Notes under the pieces: generated by a model | The model's database searches: none | Told to the model about the DNA's origin: nothing | The model's input: the letters and a program-made list of their open reading frames with translations, nothing else | Made by a program: the position numbers and the translations under genes | In this document: positions 1 to 8,267 of the stretch, piece by piece | Position numbering within the stretch: position 1 is the stretch's first letter | Layout: every line of letters starts with the position of its first letter | Assembly (NCBI GenBank): GCA_028688995.1 | Contig: JAQTXB010000011.1 | Coordinates: 39,821 to 103,820 of the forward strand | Direction: 5' to 3' | From: Aliarcobacter sp. | GTDB lineage: Bacteria; Campylobacterota; Campylobacteria; Campylobacterales; Arcobacteraceae | Length of the DNA: 64,000 nt

Positions 1-709
1 TACTATGAGTTATAACATACCAAATACTCCTAAATTAAATTTAAGTAGAGCAGCTATTTCTGGTATTGCACTTGGTAATATTGAATATTGGGATAATGAT
101 GTTATTGCATCTGCAAATAAAGGTGTAAAACTTCCACATGAAAAAATTACTTTTGTTCATAGAGCTGATGGTTCAGGAACTACATTTAACTTTACTTACT
201 TCTTAAGTAAAATTTCAAATGACTGGAAAGAACAATTTGGTGTAAAAAAAGATCTTAACTGGCCAGGTGATCACCATGTTGGTGGAAAAGGAAATACAGG
301 AGTTGCAACTCTTATTAAACAAACTCCTTATTCTATTGGTTATGTTGATTATGCTGATGCTACAAGCAATCAACTTCAAATGGCAATTATTGAAAATAAA
401 GAAGGTTCATTTATTGCTCCTGAGTTAAAATCTTTCCAAGCTGCAGCTGCTAATGCTGATCTTGATCCTAAAAAAGATTTCTTTGCTGTAATTGCTGACC
501 CAGCTGGAAAAGATGCATATCCAATCGTTGCTGCAACATTCATTTTAGTACCAAAAGAAAATATTGAAATGGACAAAAAAGTTACAGCATTTTATGACTG
601 GTCATTTAAAAATGGTCAAGCATTGGCAACTGAGTTAGGATTCGTTCCACTTCCTGAAGCGTTAACTGCTAAAATTAGCCAATACTGGACTACAAACGGT
701 ATTAAATAA
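1..709 (+). CDS. pstS: Phosphate ABC transporter substrate-binding protein PstS (5' end outside window)
   Basis: This is the C-terminal two thirds (about 235 residues) of a periplasmic phosphate-binding protein, which is normally about 330 residues. The frame is open to the left window edge, so the ATG at position 5 is probably internal. The segment HRADGSGTTFNFTYFLS is the typical PstS phosphate-binding loop, with Arg, Asp and Ser/Thr ligands, and it is followed by the usual WPGDHHVGGKGN-type region. The protein delivers phosphate to the PstCA permease encoded directly downstream. A hairpin terminator follows the stop codon, so pstS is probably made in excess over the membrane components. 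Identity is confident because the gene context is a complete pst operon. Confidence 0.95.
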   Translation, partial: TMSYNIPNTPKLNLSRAAISGIALGNIEYWDNDVIASANKGVKLPHEKITFVHRADGSGTTFNFTYFLSKISNDWKEQFGVKKDLNWPGDHHVGGKGNTGVATLIKQTPYSIGYVDYADATSNQLQMAIIENKEGSFIAPELKSFQAAAANADLDPKKDFFAVIADPAGKDAYPIVAATFILVPKENIEMDKKVTAFYDWSFKNGQALATELGFVPLPEALTAKISQYWTTNGIK

Positions 710-725
710 TATCTTTTTGATAAAG

Positions 726-763
726 AAAGTAGTTAGGAATTTTCCTAGCTACTTTTATTTTTT
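726..763 (+). terminator. Hairpin terminator/attenuator between pstS and pstC
   Basis: A stem of about 12 bp pairs 726-737 with 744-755 (one U-G wobble) around a short AT loop. It is followed by a T-rich run. It sits 17 bases after the pstS stop and upstream of pstC. Partial termination here would give more binding protein than permease, a common arrangement in ABC importers. Confidence 0.75.
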
Positions 764-833
764 AAGAAAGAAGATAAGTTTTTAAAAGTGTATTTTATAC
801 ATTTTTTAAAATTTATAAAGAATTGGTATCTGA

Positions 834-1769
834 ATGGAAAAAATCTTTAAAAATCTCTCTTTAATTAGTGCAAGTTTTGTTTTAATTGTATTGGTGGCTA
901 TTTTTATTAGTTTATTTAATTCTGCAAAACCTGCTATTAAAGAGTTTGGGCTAGGATTTGTAACTGAATCTGCTTGGGGAAAAGATGTTCCTGTTGAAAA
1001 GGGAGCTGCTGATGCTACAAAAGTAGCTAAGGAAAAACCTATAGTTTATGATGAGTTACTTATGGATAACGATGACACAATAACTAAAACAATCTACGGT
1101 GGTTTAGTACCAATTATTGGTACTTTACTTTCAACATTGATTGCTATGGCTTTTGCTTTACCAATTGCTATGGGAATAGCTGTATTCTTAGCAGAAATTG
1201 CTCCTAAAAATATCTCAAATGTGGTTGGAATTGCAATTGAATTACTAGCTGCGATTCCAAGTATTATTTTTGGTATGTGGGGACTATTTTATTTTGCTCC
1301 TATAGTTCAAGATATTGTTGGAGGTTATCAAGTATCACTTCTAACTGCTGGACTTGTTCTTGGAGTTATGATTCTTCCATTTATGGCAGCAATTACAAGA
1401 GATAGTATGCGAACAACTCCTGATGTATTAAAAGAGTCAGCTTATGCATTGGGAGCTACAAAATTTGAAGTTATCAAAGATATTATCTTTCCTTATTCAA
1501 AAAAAGGAATTATAGGTTCAATTATCCTTGCCCTTGGTCGAGCTTTAGGTGAAACAATGGCAGTTGCTTTTTTAATTGGTTCAATATTTGTTTTACCTCA
1601 AAAATTAAATGACCCAACTGTATCAATTCCAGTTGCAATGGCAAATAATTTTGGTGAAGCTTCAGGTCTTGCTTTATCATCACTATTTTATTTGGCATTT
1701 TTATTATTCATAATTAGCTTTTTAGTTATATCAATTGCTAAGTTCTATTTTTTAAGAAAGGCTAATTAA
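834..1769 (+). CDS. pstC: Phosphate ABC transporter permease PstC
   Basis: This is an inner-membrane permease of 311 residues. It has an N-terminal transmembrane segment (about 12-32), a periplasmic insert, then a binding-protein-dependent transport domain with at least five further hydrophobic segments. The EAA-type cytoplasmic loop (ESAYALGATKFEVIKDIIFP, around residues 201-220) is the contact site for the ATPase. The protein pairs with PstA, whose ATG overlaps the last base of the pstC stop codon, so the two are translationally coupled. An ALGATK...GETMAVAF order is typical of PstC/PstA. Length is normal for the family. Identification is confident. Confidence 0.95.
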   Translation: MEKIFKNLSLISASFVLIVLVAIFISLFNSAKPAIKEFGLGFVTESAWGKDVPVEKGAADATKVAKEKPIVYDELLMDNDDTITKTIYGGLVPIIGTLLSTLIAMAFALPIAMGIAVFLAEIAPKNISNVVGIAIELLAAIPSIIFGMWGLFYFAPIVQDIVGGYQVSLLTAGLVLGVMILPFMAAITRDSMRTTPDVLKESAYALGATKFEVIKDIIFPYSKKGIIGSIILALGRALGETMAVAFLIGSIFVLPQKLNDPTVSIPVAMANNFGEASGLALSSLFYLAFLLFIISFLVISIAKFYFLRKAN

Positions 1770-2572
1770 TGAGATTACTTACAAATAAAATTATTTTAAT
1801 ATTATCAACTCTTTCAGCAATAGTAGGGTTATCCTTTCTAGCTTGGATATTAATAACTTTAATGGCAAAAGGACTTTCGTCTTTTCATCTTTCACTATTT
1901 TTTACAGATTTAATTGATGGTGGGCTTAGAAATCTAATTATTGGTCAATTCATAATTGCTGGAATTGCTTCTTGTATTGGTATTCCAATTGGTATGTTAG
2001 CTGGAATTTATCTTCAAGAGTATGGAAATGGTAAGTTTGTTAGATTAATTAGAGACCTAAGTGATATTATGATGAGTGCTCCATCAATTGTTATTGGAGC
2101 ATTCGTTTATGCAGTTGTTGTTGTTCCAACGGGAGGAACAAGTGGATTTGCTGGAAGTATTGCCCTTGCAGTTATGATGATTCCAATTGTTATTAACACA
2201 ACTGATAATATGTTATCACTTGTTCCAAAAGAGTTAAGAGAAGCAGGAATGGCATTGGGTGCAAGTAAATATAGAGTTATCCTTGATATTATTATCAAAG
2301 CTGCAAAAGTTGGGATAATGACAGGTTTACTTTTATCATTTGCAAGAATCATTGGTGAAACTGCACCTTTACTTTTTACAAGTGAAACAAGTAACTTTTT
2401 TAGTTTAGATTTGAGTGAGGCTTACCCATCTTTGACGGTAAGTATTTATAACCTTGCAAATGACCCTACGGAAGCAAGTAGAGATTTAGCTTGGGCAGCA
2501 TCATTTATACTTACAATTTTGGTTTTAGTTATAAACCTAATTGGAAGATTTATTACAAGACACAAAGGATAG
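1769..2572 (+). CDS. pstA: Phosphate ABC transporter permease PstA
   Basis: This is the second inner-membrane permease of the phosphate importer (267 residues). Hydrophobic segments are visible at about 8-32, 60-85, 110-160 and 240-260. The EAA loop reads [20 protein letters not shown], near residues 156-175, followed by [14 protein letters not shown], a conserved PstA stretch. The start overlaps the pstC stop by one base (TAATG), and pstB begins four bases after the stop. PstC and PstA form the heterodimeric channel for phosphate uptake under high-affinity conditions. Nothing unusual was seen. Confidence 0.95.
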   Translation: MRLLTNKIILILSTLSAIVGLSFLAWILITLMAKGLSSFHLSLFFTDLIDGGLRNLIIGQFIIAGIASCIGIPIGMLAGIYLQEYGNGKFVRLIRDLSDIMMSAPSIVIGAFVYAVVVVPTGGTSGFAGSIALAVMMIPIVINTTDNMLSLVPKELREAGMALGASKYRVILDIIIKAAKVGIMTGLLLSFARIIGETAPLLFTSETSNFFSLDLSEAYPSLTVSIYNLANDPTEASRDLAWAASFILTILVLVINLIGRFITRHKG

Positions 2573-2576
2573 AATA

Positions 2577-3359
2577 ATGCCAATTATGCGTATAGAAGAT
2601 TTTAGTTTTACTTATGCTTCATCACAAACTAGATCGTTAAATAATATTAATTTAGAAATTAAAAAAAATACAATCACTGCTTTAATCGGACCTAGTGGAT
2701 GCGGAAAGTCAACACTTCTTAGAGCTTTAAATAGAATTCATGATTTATATCCTGGTAATAAATACGAGGGTAAAGTAATGCTTTTAAATGAAGAAAAGCA
2801 AGAGATGGAAAATATCCTTGAAATAAAAAAAGAGAATGAATTTATTCAATTAAGACAACGAGTTGGTATGATATTTCAAAAACCAACACCATTTCCGATG
2901 AGTATTTTTGATAATGTTGCTTATGGTTTAAGAATATCAGGAATTAAAAATAAAAGTGAATTAGAAGGTCGAGTAGAAATGGCTTTAAAAGGAAGTGCTT
3001 TATTCGGTGAAGTAAAAGACCGTATGAATAAAAGTGCTATGGGTTTAAGTGGAGGACAACAACAACGTTTATGTATTGCAAGAGCAGTTGCACTAAAACC
3101 TGAACTTTTACTTTTTGATGAACCAACATCTGCCCTTGACCCAATCTCAACTGCTGCTATTGAAGAGTTAATTGTTGAGTTAAAAAAAGATGTAAGTATT
3201 GCTATTGTTACACACAATATGCAACAAGCAAGTCGTATAAGTAATTATACAGCCTTTATGTATCTTGGTGATTTAGTAGAATTTAATGACACAGATAAAA
3301 TTTTTATTAATCCAGAAAAGAAAAAAACAGAAGATTATATTACGGGGAGATTTGGGTGA
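2577..3359 (+). CDS. pstB: Phosphate ABC transporter ATP-binding protein PstB
   Basis: This is the cytoplasmic ATPase that drives PstCA. Walker A is GPSGCGKST near residue 38. The signature is [14 protein letters not shown], and Walker B is [13 protein letters not shown], followed by the switch histidine in THNMQQASR. The ATG at 2577 is preferred over an upstream in-frame TTG (2541) because it follows an AAAGGAT ribosome-binding site and starts the conserved domain at once. The resulting length of about 260 residues is normal for PstB. The stop overlaps the phoU start by one base. Confident. Confidence 0.95.
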   Translation: MPIMRIEDFSFTYASSQTRSLNNINLEIKKNTITALIGPSGCGKSTLLRALNRIHDLYPGNKYEGKVMLLNEEKQEMENILEIKKENEFIQLRQRVGMIFQKPTPFPMSIFDNVAYGLRISGIKNKSELEGRVEMALKGSALFGEVKDRMNKSAMGLSGGQQQRLCIARAVALKPELLLFDEPTSALDPISTAAIEELIVELKKDVSIAIVTHNMQQASRISNYTAFMYLGDLVEFNDTDKIFINPEKKKTEDYITGRFG

Positions 3360-4024
3360 TGTTAAAAGATTATAGTGATAAATTAGACGAAATAAATGTT
3401 AAGATGTTGGCCATTACACAGGATATTCTAGAAGCAAATGAACATATACTTTCAGGCTTACAAGAGTGTAATAAAGAGTTATTAGATAATGCAAAAAATA
3501 AGCTAAAAAATATGAGTGCAAGAACTACAGATATTGATAACTCAATAGTTAAAATATTAGCTCTTTATTCACCAGAAGCAAAAGATTTACGATTTGCAGT
3601 ATCTTTTTTTAAAATGTCAAATGAACTTCTAAGAGCCTCTTCAAATACAAGAACTTTTATTTCAGGTTTAAGTAATTATTGTACAGAATTAGATGAAACA
3701 ACAGTAAAAGATTTTGCAGTACCTATGCAAAAATCAACAATTGAGTGTTTATCTAATGTTGTAAAAATGATAAAAAGCACTTCTAATGATGAGATACAAG
3801 AATTTTTTAATCAAATTGTTATTTCAGAAAATAAAACTGATGAATATTATGAACTTTTACAAGATAGTATTTATAAAAAAGCTCCAAATATTGATGATTT
3901 TGGTAAATTTACTAAAATATTAAGAGCACTAAGAAAAAGTGAAAAAATAGCTGATAGAGCTTTAGATGTAGGAACACTGATACATTTTGCAAAAATTGGT
4001 GGTAAATTAGGTCCTTTAGAATAA
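3359..4024 (+). CDS. phoU: Phosphate uptake regulator PhoU
   Basis: This is a cytoplasmic, all-helical protein of about 221 residues made of two PhoU three-helix bundles. The first repeat carries the usual IDNSIVKILALYSPEAKDLR stretch, corresponding to the E/D-rich metal-contact helix. The family restrains Pst transport and dampens signalling through PhoR-type kinases. The gene is the last of the pst operon and starts at an ATG that overlaps the pstB stop (TGATG). A GTG three bases upstream is an alternative start. No phoB/phoR pair is present nearby, so any regulator must be encoded elsewhere. Confidence 0.9.
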   Translation: MLKDYSDKLDEINVKMLAITQDILEANEHILSGLQECNKELLDNAKNKLKNMSARTTDIDNSIVKILALYSPEAKDLRFAVSFFKMSNELLRASSNTRTFISGLSNYCTELDETTVKDFAVPMQKSTIECLSNVVKMIKSTSNDEIQEFFNQIVISENKTDEYYELLQDSIYKKAPNIDDFGKFTKILRALRKSEKIADRALDVGTLIHFAKIGGKLGPLE

Positions 4025-4157
4025 TTTGATAAATAATGAGTCCAAATATCACAAACTTTAAAATTAATCAAAAAATAAAAGACTAAAACAAACACTTTTT
4101 TCTAGAGGGAATTTTTCTTGCAAGTTTAATTCACCGTTAAATAGAAAAAGGAAACAG

Positions 4158-4763
4158 ATGGTTTTAGATATGAATATTGAGTTAGCAGGAATAGATGAAG
4201 AGTTTTTAGATAACTTTGCAGAATTAATTGAAGATACAAGAGTAGAGTATTTTATAATAAATCCAAGAAGCAAAGAGGATTTAGAAAAAACTCAAGAGTT
4301 ATGTGAAGAGTTTGAAAGATTTAAATACACACTTCCACTTGAATTTAAAAATCAAAAAGATAAAAACTGTGTAGCTATGAGAATCACAAAACCAGATGAG
4401 TTAAACTTGGTAGAAGATTTACCTTTAGTTATAGATTCAGATAACTTAGATGATGAATTTATAACTACTTTAAATAATTATGCAATAAAAGGTGTAGTTT
4501 TAAATGCAAAAGAGAGTGATAATAGACTTTTTAATTTTGCATATTCTGTTTCCCATGATTCACTAAAAGATTGGACTAAAAAAGGAATAACTGATACAGA
4601 TTACAATAAAATTGCACTTCAAAGTGATTATCCAAAATATAGCTATGATGAACTTTTTGATGTATTATTAAAAGACATTTCTGATTTAACTTTTAGAGCA
4701 GAACAAACAATTGCTGCTGGTGGAACAAGAACTGTATTAAAAACTTTTGGATTTTTTAAATAA
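4158..4763 (+). CDS. TatD-like protein, apparently degenerate
   Basis: This is an acidic cytoplasmic protein of 201 residues with no signal or membrane segment. Its C-terminal third resembles the end of TatD metal-dependent hydrolases. ALQSDYPKYSYDELF aligns in style with the TatD LETDxPYL motif, and the last helix resembles the TatD C-terminus. The N-terminal HxH motif that should start the TIM barrel is missing, and the protein is about 60 residues shorter than TatD. It may be a diverged, catalytically inactive relative or a lineage-specific protein. It follows phoU by 133 bases and is probably a separate transcription unit. The family link is tentative. Confidence 0.5.
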   Translation: MVLDMNIELAGIDEEFLDNFAELIEDTRVEYFIINPRSKEDLEKTQELCEEFERFKYTLPLEFKNQKDKNCVAMRITKPDELNLVEDLPLVIDSDNLDDEFITTLNNYAIKGVVLNAKESDNRLFNFAYSVSHDSLKDWTKKGITDTDYNKIALQSDYPKYSYDELFDVLLKDISDLTFRAEQTIAAGGTRTVLKTFGFFK

Positions 4764-4766
4764 TAA

Positions 4767-4809
4767 AGGAAAAAAATAGAAGTTCTTTCTTCCCTTTTCC
4801 TCTTTTTTT
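4767..4809 (+). terminator. Possible terminator after the TatD-like gene
   Basis: A purine-rich arm (AAGGAAAAAAATAGAAG) can pair imperfectly with the pyrimidine-rich arm CTTCCCTTTTCC that follows. A run of seven Ts comes next. The internal mismatches keep confidence moderate. Confidence 0.4.
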
Positions 4810-4841
4810 GTTACAATGCCTAAAATTATTAAAGGCCTTAT

Positions 4842-5240
4842 ATGGAAATAGAAATTTCAACACCTGCACTATTATTCCCAGCTATTTCACTACTTCTTTT
4901 AGCATATACAAATCGTTTTTTAACAACTGGACAACTTATTCGCTCAATCAGTCATCAAGCACGAGAACATGGTGGACAAGAACTTGCAGGACAAATCGAT
5001 AACTTAAAAAAAAGATTGGAACTTACAAAATGGATGCAATTTTTTGGAGTAGTTTCAATGCTAATGTGTACAATCTCAATGTTTTCTCTTTTTCTAGGAT
5101 TTCATGACATAGGTAAAAAGATATTTGGATTAAGTTTACTTACAATGTGTTTGTCTTTATGTATTTCATTATGGGAAGTTTATATCTCTTCAAATGCTTT
5201 GAATTTGGAGTTAAAAGATTTGCATGAGAAGTGTAAATAA
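4842..5240 (+). CDS. DUF2721-type membrane protein
   Basis: This is an inner-membrane protein of 132 residues. A first hydrophobic segment lies at about 6-24, a charged coiled middle (KRLELTKWMQ) at about 50-65, then two more segments at about 66-88 and 93-112. The layout resembles DUF2721 proteins, which have a short N-terminal segment, an amphipathic linker and two C-terminal helices. A second DUF2721-like protein is encoded at 56885-57358. No biochemical role is known for the family. The ATG at 4842 is used; an overlapping frame starting at 4808 looks like a shadow. Confidence 0.65.
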   Translation: MEIEISTPALLFPAISLLLLAYTNRFLTTGQLIRSISHQAREHGGQELAGQIDNLKKRLELTKWMQFFGVVSMLMCTISMFSLFLGFHDIGKKIFGLSLLTMCLSLCISLWEVYISSNALNLELKDLHEKCK

Positions 5241-5248
5241 AATATATT

Positions 5249-6145
5249 TTATTTCAACACAGATTTTAAAAAATCATCTATAATTTTGCTATATGTAGGC
5301 TCTTTTCCCAATAATAAATTAATATCTTTGTGACTCATTGCTTCTGGAACTAGAAGTGTTTGAGTTCCAAAACTTTTTGCTTTATCTAAAAAACTTTTAG
5401 ATTGAGGGCAAGCTTCATCTCTTTTTGTTGAGCAAACAGCAAGTAAAGGCATTCGTTTGTTTGTTAGTTGGTGAAGAGGTGAGAGACTTTGCCAATACTC
5501 TTTATTATCTCCAAATGCACGATCATATAAACGAAGATGTTTTTCATTCATCAATGTAGGAGTATCCATCACTGCACTATCTAGAAAAATAGCAGCAATT
5601 GGTTGAATAATTCCATATTGTGAATATAATGATGAAGATGAAGCAATCATCGCAATTAAATGTGCTCCTGCTGAATGTCCCATTAAAATTACTCTATTTT
5701 TATCTCCACCCCATGATGCGCATTTTGATTGAATCACACCTAAGGCTTTGGCAACTTCTGTTAATTGATTACTTACAGGTGTTGATGATAACATTGGGTA
5801 ATTAATAGAAACTAAAATATATCCACGTTCTTTTACCCAATAATTGACTTTATTTTCAACTACACTTTGATTTTTTTTATCTCCAAACATCCAAGCTCCA
5901 CCATGCACCATAAAAATAATAGGTGCATTTGTTGTTGTATGAATTGGTAGATAAACGTCAAATTTCTCTTTATTTTGGTTTCCATAGGAAATATTAGAAA
6001 GTAAACGAACATCTTGATTGATTATTGCATCTTTTTCTTCGCTTTCATTTTCTGTTATAAAATCTCTTAATATACCAGCATTTAGTATTTGTACTACAAA
6101 TCCAATACATAGGATTACTTTTATAAAATTTTTAATATTAGCCAT
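5249..6145 (-). CDS. Secreted alpha/beta hydrolase (esterase/lipase-like)
   Basis: The 298-residue protein has an N-terminal hydrophobic signal (about 5-23) and then an alpha/beta hydrolase fold of the carboxylesterase type. The oxyanion motif HGGAW and the nucleophile elbow GHSAGAH are both present. A late Asp (near KRDEACP) and the His in MSHKDIN complete a plausible Ser-Asp-His triad. It probably hydrolyses small esters in the periplasm; the substrate cannot be deduced. It stands alone, convergent with the DUF2721 gene, with only 8 bases between them. Confidence 0.8.
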   Translation of the reverse strand: MANIKNFIKVILCIGFVVQILNAGILRDFITENESEEKDAIINQDVRLLSNISYGNQNKEKFDVYLPIHTTTNAPIIFMVHGGAWMFGDKKNQSVVENKVNYWVKERGYILVSINYPMLSSTPVSNQLTEVAKALGVIQSKCASWGGDKNRVILMGHSAGAHLIAMIASSSSLYSQYGIIQPIAAIFLDSAVMDTPTLMNEKHLRLYDRAFGDNKEYWQSLSPLHQLTNKRMPLLAVCSTKRDEACPQSKSFLDKAKSFGTQTLLVPEAMSHKDINLLLGKEPTYSKIIDDFLKSVLK

Positions 6146-6175
6146 CTAAAAATCCTTAAATAAAAATAGATTATA

Positions 6176-6586
6176 TTATTCGTTTTCTAAAAAATCCAAA
6201 ATAATTTTCTTATGGTCAAAAACCAATTTCTCAAGTGGAATTTCATCTTTTTTATATACATAAACCTCTTTTGCATCATCTTGAGCAAGAGGTTCTCCAT
6301 AAGCTTTACAAACATAAACAATAGATGCTGTATGAAATCTTTCATCTCTTGCGGGGTCTGAATAAACTCCAAGAAGTGACTCAATTGTAACATCAAGTGA
6401 AGTTTCCTCTTTCATTTCTCGAACAACTGCATTTTCAACAGTTTCACCAATGTCAACAAATCCACCAGGAATTGCCATACCAAGAGGTCTGTTTAGTCTT
6501 TCAATTAAAACAATACCTCTAAAATTTTCATTTTCATCATATAGTTTTATTATTCCATCAACTGCTAAAAATGGTGTTTTTATCAT
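6176..6586 (-). CDS. Nudix hydrolase
   Basis: This 136-residue cytoplasmic protein carries a complete Nudix box (G at the start of GGFVDIGETVENAV, then REMKEETSLDV), matching GX5EX7REUXEEXGU. It should hydrolyse a nucleoside diphosphate linked to another moiety. The PGGFVDIGE variant and the short length are typical of ADP-ribose or 8-oxo-dGTP type enzymes, but the substrate cannot be read from sequence. It is transcribed towards the esterase gene and may share its operon, with a gap of 30 bases. Confidence 0.85.
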   Translation of the reverse strand: MIKTPFLAVDGIIKLYDENENFRGIVLIERLNRPLGMAIPGGFVDIGETVENAVVREMKEETSLDVTIESLLGVYSDPARDERFHTASIVYVCKAYGEPLAQDDAKEVYVYKKDEIPLEKLVFDHKKIILDFLENE

Positions 6587-6606
6587 TTGTTTTTTCCTTT
6601 TTGTTT

Positions 6607-6912
6607 TTAAAATCCATAAATCAAAAAATCAATAGAGTTTTTAATCTCTTCTTTTTGATTATCTAAAGATGTAACTTTATTCTTCAACTCATTTTTATGA
6701 ACTGCACCCATTTGAGAAGTTGTCAAATAAACCTTTTGATTTTCTATAACAAACTCTTTTGTCAAACCTTTGAAATCATTTTTATCTTTTACAAGTGGAA
6801 TTACAACTCTTGTGTTTATAGAATCTAAAATATCATTTTGAATATCCAAAAGATAAGGAACTTTTTCATTTGTAAGTTCATTTTCATTTTTATATACATC
6901 AAATTGAGCCAT
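6607..6912 (-). CDS. ccdB: CcdB-family gyrase-poisoning toxin
   Basis: This 101-residue protein matches the E. coli F-plasmid CcdB in length and pattern. It opens with an FDVYKN-type first strand, followed by LLDIQNDILDSINTRVVIPL (compare CcdB VDVQSDIIDTPGRRMVIPL). Its C-terminus KNSIDFLIYGF resembles the CcdB tail KNAINLMFWGI, which carries the residues that contact GyrA. The expected activity is trapping of DNA gyrase on DNA, neutralised by the adjacent antitoxin. Its ATG overlaps the last base of the antitoxin stop (TAATG), as in classical coupled pairs. Confidence 0.88.
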   Translation of the reverse strand: MAQFDVYKNENELTNEKVPYLLDIQNDILDSINTRVVIPLVKDKNDFKGLTKEFVIENQKVYLTTSQMGAVHKNELKNKVTSLDNQKEEIKNSIDFLIYGF

Positions 6913-7154
6913 TAAAATATCCTACTATGTTTTAAAATAAGCCCATCTTCATCTATTTTTTTATTATAAGATTCTATTGCTTCCTTATTCTCTTTTTCCC
7001 ATTGCTTTTTTTTATCATTTTTTGAAGAGATATTTAGGTAATTTGTTAAGGCTTCTCTTATAATTTGAGTTTTCTTTTTTCCACTTTTTTGGGCAACTTC
7101 ATCAAGATTTGTAAGTAGTTCGTCTTCTAAAGTAATAGTCATTTTTCTTGTCAT
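6912..7154 (-). CDS. ccdA: CcdA-family antitoxin
   Basis: This antitoxin of about 80 residues has an N-terminal ribbon-helix-helix DNA-binding region (KMTITLEDELLTNLDEVAQ). Its CcdA-type C-terminus, KENKEAIESYNKKIDEDGL, is the segment that wraps CcdB. The start at 7154 is chosen because it is preceded by AAAGGAG at good spacing and begins directly at the first strand. An upstream ATG (7181) would place the operator repeats inside the gene. It probably represses its own promoter through the repeats just upstream. Confidence 0.88.
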   Translation of the reverse strand: MTRKMTITLEDELLTNLDEVAQKSGKKKTQIIREALTNYLNISSKNDKKKQWEKENKEAIESYNKKIDEDGLILKHSRIF

Positions 7155-7163
7155 AATAACTCC

Positions 7164-7182
7164 TTTACCATATTTTACCATA
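7164..7182 (-). promoter_or_regulatory. Direct repeat, probable ccdAB autoregulatory operator
   Basis: Two copies of TTTACCATA (7164-7172 and 7174-7182) lie 10 bp apart just upstream of the ccdA ribosome-binding site. Closely spaced direct repeats next to an RHH antitoxin gene are the usual autorepression sites. The assignment is an inference from position and spacing. Confidence 0.5.
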
Positions 7183-7206
7183 CTTTTTAAAACATTATTT
7201 CTATTG

Positions 7207-8073
7207 TTATTTTAGTTTTTCTAATAACTCTGATATTTCCAAATTTATCTTAGAAAAAGCAAACCATTTTTTACCCAAATCCTTCAAACTAGCTCCAATA
7301 TGATAAATCTCTTTTTTATCTAAAATTAAAAATCTATCATGAGAATCTTTGAATGTTTTTAGCGTGATATTATTGTATTGTTTTGAGTATTTTTCAAAAT
7401 CAAGTTTGAGTTGTTTAGAAATAATATTTGTATAAATAGTTACTTTTATATTAGGTATTTTTGAAAATAGAGTTAAAACTGTATCATCTATATAGTTATC
7501 TATTAGAATAATTTCATTTTTTGCACTTCTTAATAAATCAGAAATAAAACTATAAGAGTCATAAATTTGACCATCAAAGAAAATGCCTTGAGTTGTTTCT
7601 AAAGTATTGTTTCTTATAAGTGATTTGACATCATTCATTTGAGATTTTAAAATATTTACATCATTTTCTAAATTTACAAATCTTTCATTAGTGATTTTAT
7701 CTGCATTTATTACATAGCCATTTTTAATGTAATTTTTTAAAATAGATGTTGCCCATTGACGGAATTTTGTAGCTGTAATTGAGTTTACTCTATATCCTAT
7801 TGATATAATCATATCAAGATTATAGTGTTCAATATTTCTTTGAATCTCTCTATTTCCTTCTTTTTGAACTATCAAGAAAAACTTGACAGTTGAATTTGTA
7901 TTAAGTTCTTTATCTTTAAAAATATTGTTTATATGCAAACTTATATTTTGTTTGGTTACACCAAAAAGCTCCGACAGTTGCTTTTGAGTAAGCCAAATTG
8001 TTTCTTCATTTACAGAAACTTTTAGTTCTAATTCTCCATCATTGTAAAGTACAATATTTGAAATATTATCCAT
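7207..8073 (-). CDS. RhuM-family protein with C-terminal PLD-like domain
   Basis: The N-terminal 150 residues of this 288-residue protein match the RhuM family. It begins with an ETIWLTQKQLSELFGV helix-turn-helix-like segment, and later has NLDMIISIGYRVNS and the FRQWATSILKNYI motif. After a coiled stretch, the last 120 residues resemble a phospholipase-D-like phosphodiesterase half. IILIDNYIDDTVL is followed by SHDRFLILDKKEIYHIGAS, where the H...D spacing and GAS end are like an HKD motif with Lys replaced. RhuM proteins are common in mobile and defence regions but have no established activity. The gene lies next to ccdAB in an accessory block. Confidence 0.75.
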   Translation of the reverse strand: MDNISNIVLYNDGELELKVSVNEETIWLTQKQLSELFGVTKQNISLHINNIFKDKELNTNSTVKFFLIVQKEGNREIQRNIEHYNLDMIISIGYRVNSITATKFRQWATSILKNYIKNGYVINADKITNERFVNLENDVNILKSQMNDVKSLIRNNTLETTQGIFFDGQIYDSYSFISDLLRSAKNEIILIDNYIDDTVLTLFSKIPNIKVTIYTNIISKQLKLDFEKYSKQYNNITLKTFKDSHDRFLILDKKEIYHIGASLKDLGKKWFAFSKINLEISELLEKLK

Positions 8074-8225
8074 AAAATCACCTTTGAAAAGTTATTTTAT
8101 AACTTTATCAAAAAAATTAGTTTTGCTTTAAAAATATTGCAGATTGTTATTTATTCTTGATTTCAAAAATAATAAATTTAGAGCTTAGAATAGAGGAATT
8201 TTATTTATTGGTATTAAAGTATTCA

Positions 8226-8251
8226 TTCCCAATTCAGATAGAAATTGGGAA
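8226..8251. repeat. REP-like palindrome in intergenic region
   Basis: A perfect 9-bp inverted repeat, TTCCCAATT (8226-8234) and AATTGGGAA (8243-8251), has an 8-base loop. It lies in the gap between the RhuM gene and the TPR gene. It has no T-run on either side, so it is not a classical terminator. It resembles small REP-type palindromes ending in TTGGGAACGA, but no second copy was seen in this window. Confidence 0.4.
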
Positions 8252-8267
8252 CGAAGAAAAGTTGATA

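Noticed and set aside
4808..5002. ORF of 64 residues overlapping the DUF2721 gene
   Set aside because: It lies in another frame of the clear DUF2721 gene and has no ribosome-binding site or domain character.
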